A stretch of 24,939 bases of DNA from Microbacteriaceae bacterium UBA1487 (GCA_002325245.1 DCRR01000015.1:118088-143026); one strand, 5' to 3'; positions 7,654-14,342 are shown, counted from the first letter of the stretch. The notes: generated from the sequence alone by a model not told the origin. Program-made: numbers and translations.

Positions 7654-8666
7654 CCCTCAACGAGACCCGCGCGACCGAACCGGCCGGGCGCAAGATGCTG
7701 CGCCTCGAGGTGCGCAACGCCTCCGTGCCGATCGAGCGCAAGCCCGAATGGATCAAGACCCGCGCCAAGATGGGCCCCGAGTACACCGCGCTGCAGGGCC
7801 TCGTGAAGGACGAAGGCCTGCACACGGTGTGCCAGGAGGCCGGGTGCCCGAACATCTACGAGTGCTGGGAAGACCGCGAGGCCACCTTCCTGATCGGCGG
7901 CAGCCAGTGCACGAGGCGCTGCGACTTCTGCCAGATCGACACGGGGAAGCCCGCCGACTACGACACCGACGAGCCCCGCCGCGTGGCGGAGTCGGTCGTC
8001 ACGATGGGTCTGCGCTACGCGACCGTGACCGGCGTCGCCCGCGACGACCTGCCCGACGAGGGAGCGTGGCTGCACGCCGAAACGGTGCGCGCCATCCACG
8101 CCGCCAACCCGGGCACGGGCGTCGAGATCCTCGCAACGGATTTCTCGGGCAACCCGGACCTGCTCGGCGAGGTGTTCTCGTCGCGACCGGAGGTGTTCGC
8201 CCACAACGTGGAGACGGTGCCGCGGATCTTCAAGCGCATCCGTCCCGCGTTCCGCTACGAGCGCTCGCTCGACGTGATCACCCAGGCTCGGCGTGCGGGG
8301 CTCATCACGAAGTCGAATCTGATCCTCGGCATGGGCGAGGAGCCCGCCGAGGTGACCGAGGCGCTCCGGGATCTGCACGCGGCTGGCTGCGACATCATCA
8401 CGATCACCCAGTACCTGCGGCCGACGCCGCGGCACCTTCCCGTGGCCCGGTGGGTCAAGCCGGAGGAGTTCGTCGAGTTCAAGGACCAGGCCGAGGAGAT
8501 CGGATTCCTCGGGGTGCTCGCGGGACCGCTGGTGCGCTCCAGCTACCGGGCGGGGCGGCTCTGGGCGCGCTCGATGAAGGCGAAGGGCTGGACGGTTCCA
8601 CCGGAGTTGCAGCATCTCGCCGACGCGGCGGAGTCCGACTCCGCCTTCGCCCAGGCCGTGTCCTGA
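7650..8666 (+). CDS. lipA: Lipoyl synthase (radical SAM)
   Basis: Inserts two sulfurs into the protein-bound octanoyl chain using S-adenosylmethionine and two iron-sulfur clusters. The 338-residue protein has both cluster motifs: the auxiliary cluster CQEAGCPNIYEC and the radical SAM CTRRCDFC (CxxxCxxC). Conserved VTGVARDDLPD and FAHNVETV segments follow. I use the ATG at 7650, inside the lipB stop overlap, because it starts the protein in family register; the frame is open further upstream but only as an extension through lipB. The 3' end is odd: the last two codons and the TGA stop (gtgtccTGA) are part of the first copy of the repeat at 8658-8810, so an inserted repeat may have fixed the present C-terminus. 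Confidence 0.96.
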   Translation: MTLNETRATEPAGRKMLRLEVRNASVPIERKPEWIKTRAKMGPEYTALQGLVKDEGLHTVCQEAGCPNIYECWEDREATFLIGGSQCTRRCDFCQIDTGKPADYDTDEPRRVAESVVTMGLRYATVTGVARDDLPDEGAWLHAETVRAIHAANPGTGVEILATDFSGNPDLLGEVFSSRPEVFAHNVETVPRIFKRIRPAFRYERSLDVITQARRAGLITKSNLILGMGEEPAEVTEALRDLHAAGCDIITITQYLRPTPRHLPVARWVKPEEFVEFKDQAEEIGFLGVLAGPLVRSSYRAGRLWARSMKAKGWTVPPELQHLADAAESDSAFAQAVS

Positions 8667-8810
8667 GTAGCGGCTGCGCCGCGTATCGAAGGGCGGTGTC
8701 CTGAGCAGCGGCTGCGCCGCGTATCGAAGGGCGGTGTCCTGAGCGCAGCGGCCGCGCCGCGTATCGAAGGGCGGTGTCCTGAGCAGCAGCGCAGCTGCGT
8801 ATCGAATGGC
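8658..8810 (+). repeat. Four-copy tandem palindromic (REP-like) repeat
   Basis: Units start at 8658, 8696, 8734 and 8774 (38, 38, 40 and about 37 bases). Each opens with gtgtcctgag, contains a short inverted repeat and closes with gtatcgaa plus gggcg (degraded to tggc in the last). The stem is GCGGC/GCCGC around TGC or CGC in units 1-3 and GCAGC/GCTGC around GCA in unit 4, so both arms changed together. The array lies between lipA and the DUF4191 gene and supplies the lipA stop codon. There are no unique spacers, so this is not CRISPR. Similar dispersed intergenic repeats are, to my recollection, common in Microbacteriaceae. Confidence 0.85.
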
Positions 8811-8876
8811 CCCTCCCGCGCCCCACTCCCCCTGAGCATCCCCAGCACACGTGTCCCGAGCATCCGCGCCGACCCG

Positions 8877-8882
8877 TATCCT
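8877..8882 (+). promoter_or_regulatory. -10 box of near-leaderless promoter for the DUF4191 gene
   Basis: TATCCT followed by seven bases and the ATG at 8890; no SD is present between them. Confidence 0.5.
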
Positions 8883-8889
8883 AGATTTC

Positions 8890-9591
8890 ATGGCCCGCAC
8901 CCCTCGCCCCGCGAAAGAACCCGGTCGTCTCAAGCAGATGTGGCAGGTGTTCCAGATGACCCGCCGCTACGACGGCAACATCGTCTGGATGCTGATCCTC
9001 GCCCTGATCGCCCCGATCGGCGCCGGAATCGTCATCTCGATCCTGTTCTCGAGCGACAACATCATCGGCATCATCCTGTACAACGTGTCGGGCGTGCTCG
9101 CCGGTGTGCTGCTGGTGCTGATCGTGCTGGGCCGGCGCGCCGAACGGGCCGCGTTCTCGCAGATCGAGGGCCAGGCCGGCGCCGTGGGCGCGGTGCTGAA
9201 GAGCTCGCTGCGGCGCAGCTGGATCGGCAGCGAGATGCCGATCAACGTGAGCCCGCGCACCCAGGATGCGGTCTACCGCGCGGTCGGCAAGGGCGGCGTC
9301 GTGCTCATCGGCGAGGGACCGCGCTCGCGCACGCAGCCGATGCTCGACAAGGAGCGCGCGAATGTCTCGCGCATCCTCCCGAACGTCACCGTCACGCTCA
9401 TGTACGTCGGCCCTGACCCCGACTCGACGCCGCTGCACAAGATCGTTCCGACGCTCGCGCGACTGAAGAAATCACTGCGTCGCGACGAGGTCACGGCGGT
9501 GTCGAACCGCCTCACCTCGCTCAGCCGCAACATGCTGCCGATCCCGAAGGGCATGGACCCGACCAAGGTCCGCGCCCCGCGCCCGCGCTAG
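8890..9591 (+). CDS. DUF4191 family integral membrane protein
   Basis: A 233-residue protein of the actinobacterial DUF4191 family, found next to lipA in many genomes; function unknown. After a basic, proline-containing N-terminus come two transmembrane helices (about residues 31-53 and 58-82, WMLILALIAPIGAGIVISIL and IIGIILYNVSGVLAGVLLVLIVL). A cytosolic region with GEGPRSR, a Lys/Arg-rich stretch and a basic C-terminus (KVRAPRPR) follows. I take ATG 8890 rather than an in-frame start at 8851 because the -10 box sits seven bases before it and the MARTPRPAKEPG start fits the family. Its stop faces the convergent RDD gene, with a GC-rich hairpin between them. Confidence 0.88.
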   Translation: MARTPRPAKEPGRLKQMWQVFQMTRRYDGNIVWMLILALIAPIGAGIVISILFSSDNIIGIILYNVSGVLAGVLLVLIVLGRRAERAAFSQIEGQAGAVGAVLKSSLRRSWIGSEMPINVSPRTQDAVYRAVGKGGVVLIGEGPRSRTQPMLDKERANVSRILPNVTVTLMYVGPDPDSTPLHKIVPTLARLKKSLRRDEVTAVSNRLTSLSRNMLPIPKGMDPTKVRAPRPR

Positions 9592-9619
9592 CCGCCCTCC
9601 CCTCGCCGTCCCGGGCGGC
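9591..9619. terminator. Possible hairpin terminator between convergent DUF4191 and RDD genes
   Basis: GCCGCCC (9591-9597) pairs perfectly with GGGCGGC (9613-9619) around a 15-base loop. No T-run follows on either strand, so termination is only suggested by its position. Confidence 0.35.
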
Positions 9620-9632
9620 GCGGGGCGCGCGC

Positions 9633-10046
9633 TCAGACGCGGACGAGGATGGTGCCGGCGGCGACGTCGTGCATGCCGCGCTGGTTCTTGTCCCAGATCA
9701 GGGCGGGGATCGCGAGGCACAGCAGCAGCGTGCGGACAAGCGGGCGCCACACTCCGAGCGGCCCGCCCGTGATCGGCACGACGCGCATCCCGAGCATCAG
9801 GTGCCCGAGGCCTCCGCCGAAGAAGATCTGGAAGACCACCTGCAGCACGGCGAAGATCCCGAGGGTGGCGAAGGGATCCGTCTGCCAGTCGCCGGGTGAG
9901 AAGAAGGCGAGCGACAGCAGCGTCGCCAGTGCCCAGTCGATGGCCAGCGCAGCCGCTCGGCGCCCCAGGCGGGCGACCGAACGCCGCCCCGTTTCGGGGA
10001 GCCCCAAGGCGCGTCCCGGCCAGTTCTCTGCGGCTCCCGTACTCAC
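9633..10046 (-). CDS. RDD family membrane protein
   Basis: A 137-residue integral membrane protein with three predicted helices: about 30-50 (AAALAIDWALATLLSLAFF), 60-82 (ATLGIFAVLQVVFQIFFGGG) and 105-122 (LVRTLLLCLAIPALIW). The family's Arg/Asp signature is in RLGRRAAALAIDWA, and the third segment ends in KNQRGMHDVAAGTILV, also typical. RDD proteins are widespread small membrane proteins, some linked to ion or osmotic homeostasis; the role here is unknown. The start is GTG at 10046, chosen because a TAGGCT box lies exactly six bases before it. It is divergent from glnA and sits in that gene's usual actinobacterial neighbourhood. Confidence 0.88.
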   Translation of the reverse strand: MSTGAAENWPGRALGLPETGRRSVARLGRRAAALAIDWALATLLSLAFFSPGDWQTDPFATLGIFAVLQVVFQIFFGGGLGHLMLGMRVVPITGGPLGVWRPLVRTLLLCLAIPALIWDKNQRGMHDVAAGTILVRV

Positions 10047-10052
10047 CCCACG

Positions 10053-10058
10053 AGCCTA
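10053..10058 (-). promoter_or_regulatory. -10 box of leaderless promoter for the RDD gene
   Basis: TAGGCT on the minus strand, then CGTGGG (six bases), then the GTG start at 10046. It lies only about 15 bases from the proposed GlnR operator of glnA. Confidence 0.55.
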
Positions 10059-10073
10059 TGCGCTCGCGCCGCC

Positions 10074-10111
10074 GTAACATGCCGGAAACAATTGCGTCAT
10101 GGTAGAGAAAC
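10074..10111 (+). promoter_or_regulatory. Candidate GlnR operator (two boxes) upstream of glnA
   Basis: The segment reads GTAAC-6-GAAAC-6-GTCAT-6-GAAAC, with pentamers at 10074, 10085, 10096 and 10107. This matches the actinobacterial GlnR consensus as I know it (gTnAC-n6-GaAAc, two copies in 11-base register) with one base off in the third pentamer. It is placed 75-112 bases before the glnA start, as expected for nitrogen-responsive activation. Confidence 0.7.
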
Positions 10112-10121
10112 CCCCTCCGCC

Positions 10122-10127
10122 TAAGGT
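10122..10127 (+). promoter_or_regulatory. Candidate -10 box of glnA
   Basis: TAAGGT lies 10 bases downstream of the GlnR-like boxes, which would then cover roughly -60 to -23. It implies a leader of about 50 bases. This is a positional guess; no -35 is evident, as is common at activator-dependent promoters. Confidence 0.35.
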
Positions 10128-10185
10128 CGAGGGGCAGGCTGCACCTGCAGTCTCAACCGTTCTACGGCCCTTGGAGTCATTCCCT

Positions 10186-11622
10186 ATGTCCAGCCCTCTG
10201 TTCAGCGACTCGTCTGAGGTCCTGAAGTTCATCAAGGACACGGATGTCAAGTTCATCGACATCCGGTTCACTGACCTTCCGGGTATCCAGCAGCACCTCA
10301 CCATCCCCGCGTCGACCGTCGACGAAGACTTCTTCACCGTCGGCCAGATGTTCGATGGTTCGTCGATTCGCGGCTTCCAGTCGATCCACGAGTCCGACCT
10401 GCAGCTCGTCCCCGACATCTCGACGGCGTACCTCGACCCGTTCCGCGTCGCGCGCACCCTCGTGATCGTCTTCGACATCTACAACCCGCGCAACGGCGAG
10501 ATCTACACGCGTGACCCGCGTCAGGTCGCCAAGAAGGCCGAGAAGTACATCGCGTCGACCGGCATCGCCGACACCGCGTTCTTCGCGCCCGAGGCGGAGT
10601 TCTACATCTTCGACGACGTGCGCTTCGAGGTGAAGCAGAACAAGAGCTTCTACGAGGTCGACTCGGAGGAGGCCGCCTGGAACACGGGCCGCGTCGAGGA
10701 GGGTGGAAACCTCTCCAACAAGACCCCGTACAAGAGCGGCTACTTCCCCGTCTCGCCGGTCGACAAGCACGCCGACCTCCGCGACGACATCGTGCTCAAG
10801 CTGATCGACGCAGGCTTCGAGGTCGAGCGTGGCCACCACGAGGTGGGCACTGCCGGCCAGGGCGAGATCAACTACAAGTTCGACACCATGGTTCACGCCG
10901 GTGACGACATCCTGAAGTTCAAGTACATCGTCAAGAACACGGCGCTCGAGTGGGGCAAGGTCGCGACCTTCATGCCGAAGCCGCTCATGGGCGACAACGG
11001 TTCGGGCATGCACACCCACCAGTCGCTGTGGAACGACGGCAAGCCGCTGTTCTACGACGAGAGCGGCTACGGCGGCCTCTCGGACATCGCGCGCTGGTAC
11101 ATCGGCGGCATCCTCAAGCACGGCTCGGCGATCGCCGCGTTCACCAACCCGACGGTGAACTCGTACCACCGCCTGATCCCGGGCTTCGAGGCTCCGGTCA
11201 ACCTGGTCTACTCGGCCGGCAACCGTTCCGCTTCGGTCCGCATCCCGATCACGGGCACGAACCCGAAGGCCAAGCGCATCGAGTTCCGCGCGCCCGACGC
11301 TTCGGGCAACCCGTACCTGGCCTTCGCGGCGCAGCTGATGGCGGGCATCGACGGCATCAAGAACAAGATCGAGCCGCACGAGCCGGTCGACAAGGACCTC
11401 TACGAGCTTCCGCCCGAGGAGGCGGCCAGCATCCCCAAGATGCCCGGATCGCTCGACGAGGCCCTCGCGGCGCTCGAGGCCGACCACGACTTCCTCCTCG
11501 AGGGCGGCGTGTTCACGAAGGACCTCATCGAGACCTGGATCGACTACAAGCGCGAGAACGAGCTTCTGCCGTTCGCGCAGCGTCCGCACCCCTACGAGTA
11601 CGAGCTGTACTTCGGGGTCTGA
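10186..11622 (+). CDS. glnA: Glutamine synthetase type I (adenylylation-regulated)
   Basis: Makes glutamine from glutamate, ammonia and ATP; acts as a dodecamer. The 478-residue protein has the beta-Grasp start (DVKFIDIRFTDLPGIQQH), the metal-binding HHEVGTAGQGEINYKF, the ATP-binding KPLMGDNGSGMHTHQS and the adenylylation tyrosine Y406 in DKDLYELPPEE. The tyrosine makes it a substrate for GlnE, encoded convergently. Start ATG 10186 is favoured over an in-frame ATG at 10099: GGAG lies nine bases upstream of it, the protein then begins in family register, and 10099 falls inside the GlnR-like operator. The last 21 bases, encoding ELYFGV and the stop, recur at 14271-14291, marking a probable integration site. 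A 20-bp hairpin terminator follows. Confidence 0.96.
   Translation: MSSPLFSDSSEVLKFIKDTDVKFIDIRFTDLPGIQQHLTIPASTVDEDFFTVGQMFDGSSIRGFQSIHESDLQLVPDISTAYLDPFRVARTLVIVFDIYNPRNGEIYTRDPRQVAKKAEKYIASTGIADTAFFAPEAEFYIFDDVRFEVKQNKSFYEVDSEEAAWNTGRVEEGGNLSNKTPYKSGYFPVSPVDKHADLRDDIVLKLIDAGFEVERGHHEVGTAGQGEINYKFDTMVHAGDDILKFKYIVKNTALEWGKVATFMPKPLMGDNGSGMHTHQSLWNDGKPLFYDESGYGGLSDIARWYIGGILKHGSAIAAFTNPTVNSYHRLIPGFEAPVNLVYSAGNRSASVRIPITGTNPKAKRIEFRAPDASGNPYLAFAAQLMAGIDGIKNKIEPHEPVDKDLYELPPEEAASIPKMPGSLDEALAALEADHDFLLEGGVFTKDLIETWIDYKRENELLPFAQRPHPYEYELYFGV
11602..11622 (+). repeat. Left direct repeat: glnA 3' end (candidate attL core)
   Basis: The final 21 bases of glnA including the TGA. They match 14271-14291 at 20 of 21 positions; the last 14 bases are identical. 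Confidence 0.7.
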
Positions 11623-11676
11623 CGAGGATCTACGAGGCGCCACAGGGCCTGCCAAGGGCCAACGAACTCCTCAACT

Positions 11677-11720
11677 AGGAGCCCCGGCTCCCTTGGATTT
11701 CCAAGGGGGCCGGGGCTCCT
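11677..11720 (+). terminator. Strong hairpin terminator downstream of glnA
   Basis: A 20-bp stem (11677-11696 with 11701-11720) containing a single G-U pair and an ATTT loop, followed by a weak T-containing tail. It sits 55 bases after the glnA stop, inside the putative island, so it may have come with the element. Confidence 0.85.
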
Positions 11721-12067
11721 TCGTGTCTCCGCTCACCTGTTCGCACCGTTACGCCTCATTCTCTGATCGGCCCAGTCTCCGAAGCTGCTAGGTGCCTCAG
11801 TCTGTCCAAATACCCCTTCGGGTAGGAGTTCCCCTTTGGAATCCCAGCCGCCTCGCCACGTCTCGAGCCCATGAACGGTATGGTCGCGCTGCCGTTCGGT
11901 TACTCGCTTCACTGACCCGGCAGCCTGGCCATGTCCACTGGATGTCCCTCGTCGGGGCTCGGTCCGAGGCGGGTTGGGAAGGTCGTATTGGGAACTACCG
12001 CTGGGATCTTCCCAGATTGTGGACCTTTCAGTCAGCGCGTGAAGCCTCCGCTCCGCCGCGGGCTCAG
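11721..12067. other. Stretch of about 350 bases without a convincing gene
   Basis: Between the glnA terminator and the kinase promoter, GC is moderate and no frame shows clear family similarity. A reverse frame (11733-12098, 121 codons) contains a plausible-looking stretch (WADQRMRRNG at its end) and a forward frame (11792-12070) is also open. Neither has an SD or a -10/start arrangement. A decayed gene or the element's attachment flank are possible. Confidence 0.4.
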
Positions 12068-12073
12068 TAGCCT
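12068..12073 (+). promoter_or_regulatory. -10 box of leaderless promoter for the island kinase
   Basis: TAGCCT followed by GTCTTC (six bases) and the GTG at 12080: the same layout as the host's own genes, so the island gene is probably expressed by the housekeeping machinery. Confidence 0.55.
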
Positions 12074-12079
12074 GTCTTC

Positions 12080-13846
12080 GTGACCAAGATGCCGCCAATC
12101 AGGATCGGTTCAGACTCGTTCGCCTTCGAGAAGCAGATCGGGCAGGGCGGCGCGGGACAGGTCTGGAGAGTTCGGTCGATCACCGATGACCGGCGGTACG
12201 CGCTCAAGATCATCAATAAGAAGGGTCAGCCGAAGAAGAAGCTACGAAGATTTCGAAACGAGATCGGTTGGGGAAAAGGTGCCCACCACCGCAACGTCGT
12301 ACGTATCCTTGCGGATGAGGAGGACGAGCAGCGCTTCGTTTACCTCATGGACCTGTACCCGTCGACTCTTCGGAAAGTCATCGAAGAGGAGCTCGACGTT
12401 GAAGTGCTCCTCGACTATCTCGCGCAACTGAGCGACGCAGTCGCCTACGCGCATGACGCCGGAGTCGTCCATCGGGACATCAAGCCCGAAAACGTACTGG
12501 TCGACCTCGAGGCAAGACACCTCGTGCTTGCCGATTTCGGGATCGCACATTTCAGGGATTCGACTCTTACGACTCACAACGATCTGCTTGCGAATCGCAA
12601 CTACCAGGCCCCCGAGCAGATGACCAAGAAGGACGCACGGTCGATTGGCCACCCGGCAGATGTCTTCGCGTTGGGTCTAGTCGCCACGGAGCTCTTCACA
12701 AAGCAGAGCCCGCGAGGCTCGCGGCCGCAGAAGATCCGCGACTTCTATCCACACATGGCCGGCCTAGATGATCTGGTGGAGGAGATGACACTTCAGGACG
12801 ACTCCCTCCGGCCTGAAATCGAGTCTGTCCGAGACTCCATTCATGTCATTCGCGGGGAACTCGAATACTCGCTGGAGGAGATCAAGTCGAATCTGAGTCG
12901 ATCAGTGGCAGCTTCTCCCGCTGGCTCACAACTACTCGAGCGCGCGGCTCGAGACGTTCTCTCGATCAAGCACCTTTTCGAACGTGTGAGTGACGAAGAT
13001 CTCGCGCGCTACAACGCGAACTACCACTGCGAGATCGGCTACAACGCCAGCCCTCAGCTCTTCAACGTGTGTGTTCAGTCCGAGCTGTACTCGCTCTGCA
13101 AACGAAAGTTCGAGTATGAGGCGGGAGGTTCCTGGGATGCCGACGACATGGATCAAGTCACGTCTTCCCGCAAGGACTCCCTGGTGCAGCAATTTGAGGT
13201 CTTGCAAGCGGCCTACCCGATACCGCCTCGCTCGATCTGGGGCGGACTCTCGCGACGAGCGACCCACTACTTCCGCTTCTGCAAGGACTACCACTGCGAC
13301 GAGCTGCTAGCGAGGGCAACGGAACTTCTCGCGTCCACCGAAGACGGTTCGCTCCGGGGCGACCTATTGGGCGTCCCTTTGATCTGGTTGGCCAAGAGCG
13401 CCAGACGATACCTTGGGACGGATTGGATCGACCTTACGCCCGCCAACCTCGCCGAGATCGACTTCGAGCGAAATGTCACCATTAACTGGGACTGGACCGA
13501 CGTCGAGAATCCATCGCGCATCGCCGCCGGAGCGAATCTGTTTGACAAACCGCGCGACGCAGAGGAAATCGCTCGCGCGCTTGCTGCCCTTAGGAGCGAA
13601 TGGGATGTTTCCGTCGCCGCACGGACGGACGGACGCCTCTCAATCCGGTTCAGATCGCTCGACGGATACTCTGCGTTTCGCCGCCACGCACTCCGGCTCG
13701 CGGCACCTCACTATGCGTTTGAAGGCGACGTCCTCGACCTGCTCCAGCCGGAAGCAGAGTACGACGACCTGGTCACCTTCGTCTGGGACCGCGAGTACGA
13801 CGTGCGGATCACGTTGTCGAAACTGCTGGGGCTTCGCAAGATCTAG
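12080..13846 (+). CDS. Soluble Ser/Thr protein kinase with unrecognised C-terminal region
   Basis: A 588-residue protein. Residues about 14-265 form a Hanks-type kinase with every catalytic element: glycine loop IGQGGAGQVW (20-29), K43 in YALKI, HRDIKPEN (H131, D133, K135, N138), DFG (152-154) and APE (177-179). There is no transmembrane helix and no PASTA or other outside domain, unlike housekeeping PknA/PknB, so it is cytosolic. The remaining 320 residues match nothing I recognise; they include YHCEIGYN, VCVQSELYSLCKRKFEYE and FCKDYHCDELL, and end in RITLSKLLGLRKI. GC and codon use are lower than in the neighbours, consistent with transfer. A phage-defence or stress-signalling role is possible, as for other island kinases, but nothing here proves it. 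GTG start is set by the -10 box. Confidence 0.85.
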   Translation: MTKMPPIRIGSDSFAFEKQIGQGGAGQVWRVRSITDDRRYALKIINKKGQPKKKLRRFRNEIGWGKGAHHRNVVRILADEEDEQRFVYLMDLYPSTLRKVIEEELDVEVLLDYLAQLSDAVAYAHDAGVVHRDIKPENVLVDLEARHLVLADFGIAHFRDSTLTTHNDLLANRNYQAPEQMTKKDARSIGHPADVFALGLVATELFTKQSPRGSRPQKIRDFYPHMAGLDDLVEEMTLQDDSLRPEIESVRDSIHVIRGELEYSLEEIKSNLSRSVAASPAGSQLLERAARDVLSIKHLFERVSDEDLARYNANYHCEIGYNASPQLFNVCVQSELYSLCKRKFEYEAGGSWDADDMDQVTSSRKDSLVQQFEVLQAAYPIPPRSIWGGLSRRATHYFRFCKDYHCDELLARATELLASTEDGSLRGDLLGVPLIWLAKSARRYLGTDWIDLTPANLAEIDFERNVTINWDWTDVENPSRIAAGANLFDKPRDAEEIARALAALRSEWDVSVAARTDGRLSIRFRSLDGYSAFRRHALRLAAPHYAFEGDVLDLLQPEAEYDDLVTFVWDREYDVRITLSKLLGLRKI

Positions 13847-13887
13847 CCCTCGTGTTCAGCCGTCGTGGGCCATAGCGTCCCGATTGG

Positions 13888-14217
13888 TCAGCGCTCTTCG
13901 CCCGCCACGCGGAGTGCGGCCTGGAGGTCGATCGCGTGCTTGCCTGTGAATCTGAGAGATGTGCGCTCTCCTGAGATTAGGACGGGGAACTCGACGGCGC
14001 CTTCTCCAGCGCTCACAACGATCTCGAGGAGCCCGTCAATGAGGGCAGCATCCATCGTGTCTCGGGCGTACCTGTACTTTGCTGCGCACAGGGGGCACAT
14101 CGCGAGCGCGTTGGCTTTGTGGTCCCTCTTGCGTCCGGGCACGAATTGGACAGCCTCGAAGTACCAGGATCCGTCTTTGAGCTTGAATGGCATGACGCTG
14201 TGGCAGCTCTGACACAT
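13888..14217 (-). CDS. Small four-cysteine (zinc-ribbon-like) protein, possibly a C-terminal remnant
   Basis: A 109-residue protein with two CxxC pairs, C2/C5 and C41/C44, flanking VMPFKLKDGSWYFEAVQF; this spacing suggests a zinc-binding unit. The segment resembles the C-terminal end of some much larger ATPase/sacsin-like bacterial proteins that I recall. A TAG codon lies immediately before the ATG in frame and only a weak purine-rich stretch could act as SD. The reading may thus be what is left of a longer gene cut off by the island's right border, about 50 bases upstream. Its stop is 41 bases from the convergent kinase stop. Function cannot be assigned. Confidence 0.55.
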   Translation of the reverse strand: MCQSCHSVMPFKLKDGSWYFEAVQFVPGRKRDHKANALAMCPLCAAKYRYARDTMDAALIDGLLEIVVSAGEGAVEFPVLISGERTSLRFTGKHAIDLQAALRVAGEER

Positions 14218-14270
14218 CTAATGCCCCACTTTCCAGGATTTCAGGGGCTTTCGGGAGCATCGCCCAACAA

Positions 14271-14291
14271 GAGCTGCACTTCGGGGTCTGA
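14271..14291 (+). repeat. Right direct repeat: second copy of the glnA 3' end (candidate attR core)
   Basis: GAGCTGCACTTCGGGGTCTGA-type copy of 11602-11622, with one T-to-C change that would turn ELYFGV into ELHFGV. There is no glnA coding sequence upstream of it, so it is a displaced fragment. Confidence 0.7.
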
Positions 14292-14308
14292 TCCCGCGTT
14301 TCACCGGC

Positions 14309-14342
14309 AACGGGCCGTTCTACTTCGGGACGGCGGCCCGTT
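14309..14342. terminator. Hairpin between island and glnE, candidate original glnA/glnE terminator
   Basis: AACGGGCCG (14309-14317) and CGGCCCGTT (14334-14342) form a perfect 9-bp stem around 16 bases. It lies 18 bases after the displaced glnA 3' end and 53 bases beyond the glnE stop, where a bidirectional terminator of the ancestral convergent pair would be expected. Confidence 0.5.

Larger units (their letters stand above)
11623..14270. mobile_element. Putative genomic island integrated at the glnA 3' end
   Basis: About 2.65 kb lies between two direct copies of the glnA 3' end. By hand count one 60-base line inside the kinase gene (12541-12600) is 48% GC and another (13441-13500) is 57%, against 70% for a line in glnA (10801-10860). 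The segment separates glnA from glnE, which I expect to be adjacent in relatives. Cargo: a leaderless Ser/Thr kinase gene and a convergent gene for a small four-cysteine protein. No integrase, transposase or terminal inverted repeat was found, so this is a remnant, a non-autonomous element or a product of another recombination route. Confidence 0.6.

Noticed and set aside
8658..8810. CRISPR array
   Set aside because: The units are contiguous palindromic repeats without unique spacers and no cas gene is present.
10099..10185. Upstream ATG start of glnA
   Set aside because: It lies inside the GlnR-like operator and lacks an SD; ATG 10186 has GGAG and begins in family register.
11623..11660. 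tRNA or tmRNA fragment at the left island junction
   Set aside because: I looked for a tRNA-type attachment site after glnA and saw no acceptor stem, T-loop or CCA pattern; the shared sequence is protein-coding glnA end.
11733..12098. 121-codon minus-strand frame at the left of the island
   Set aside because: No start signal, no recognised family and odd composition in its first half; left as a possible decayed gene in the entry for that stretch.
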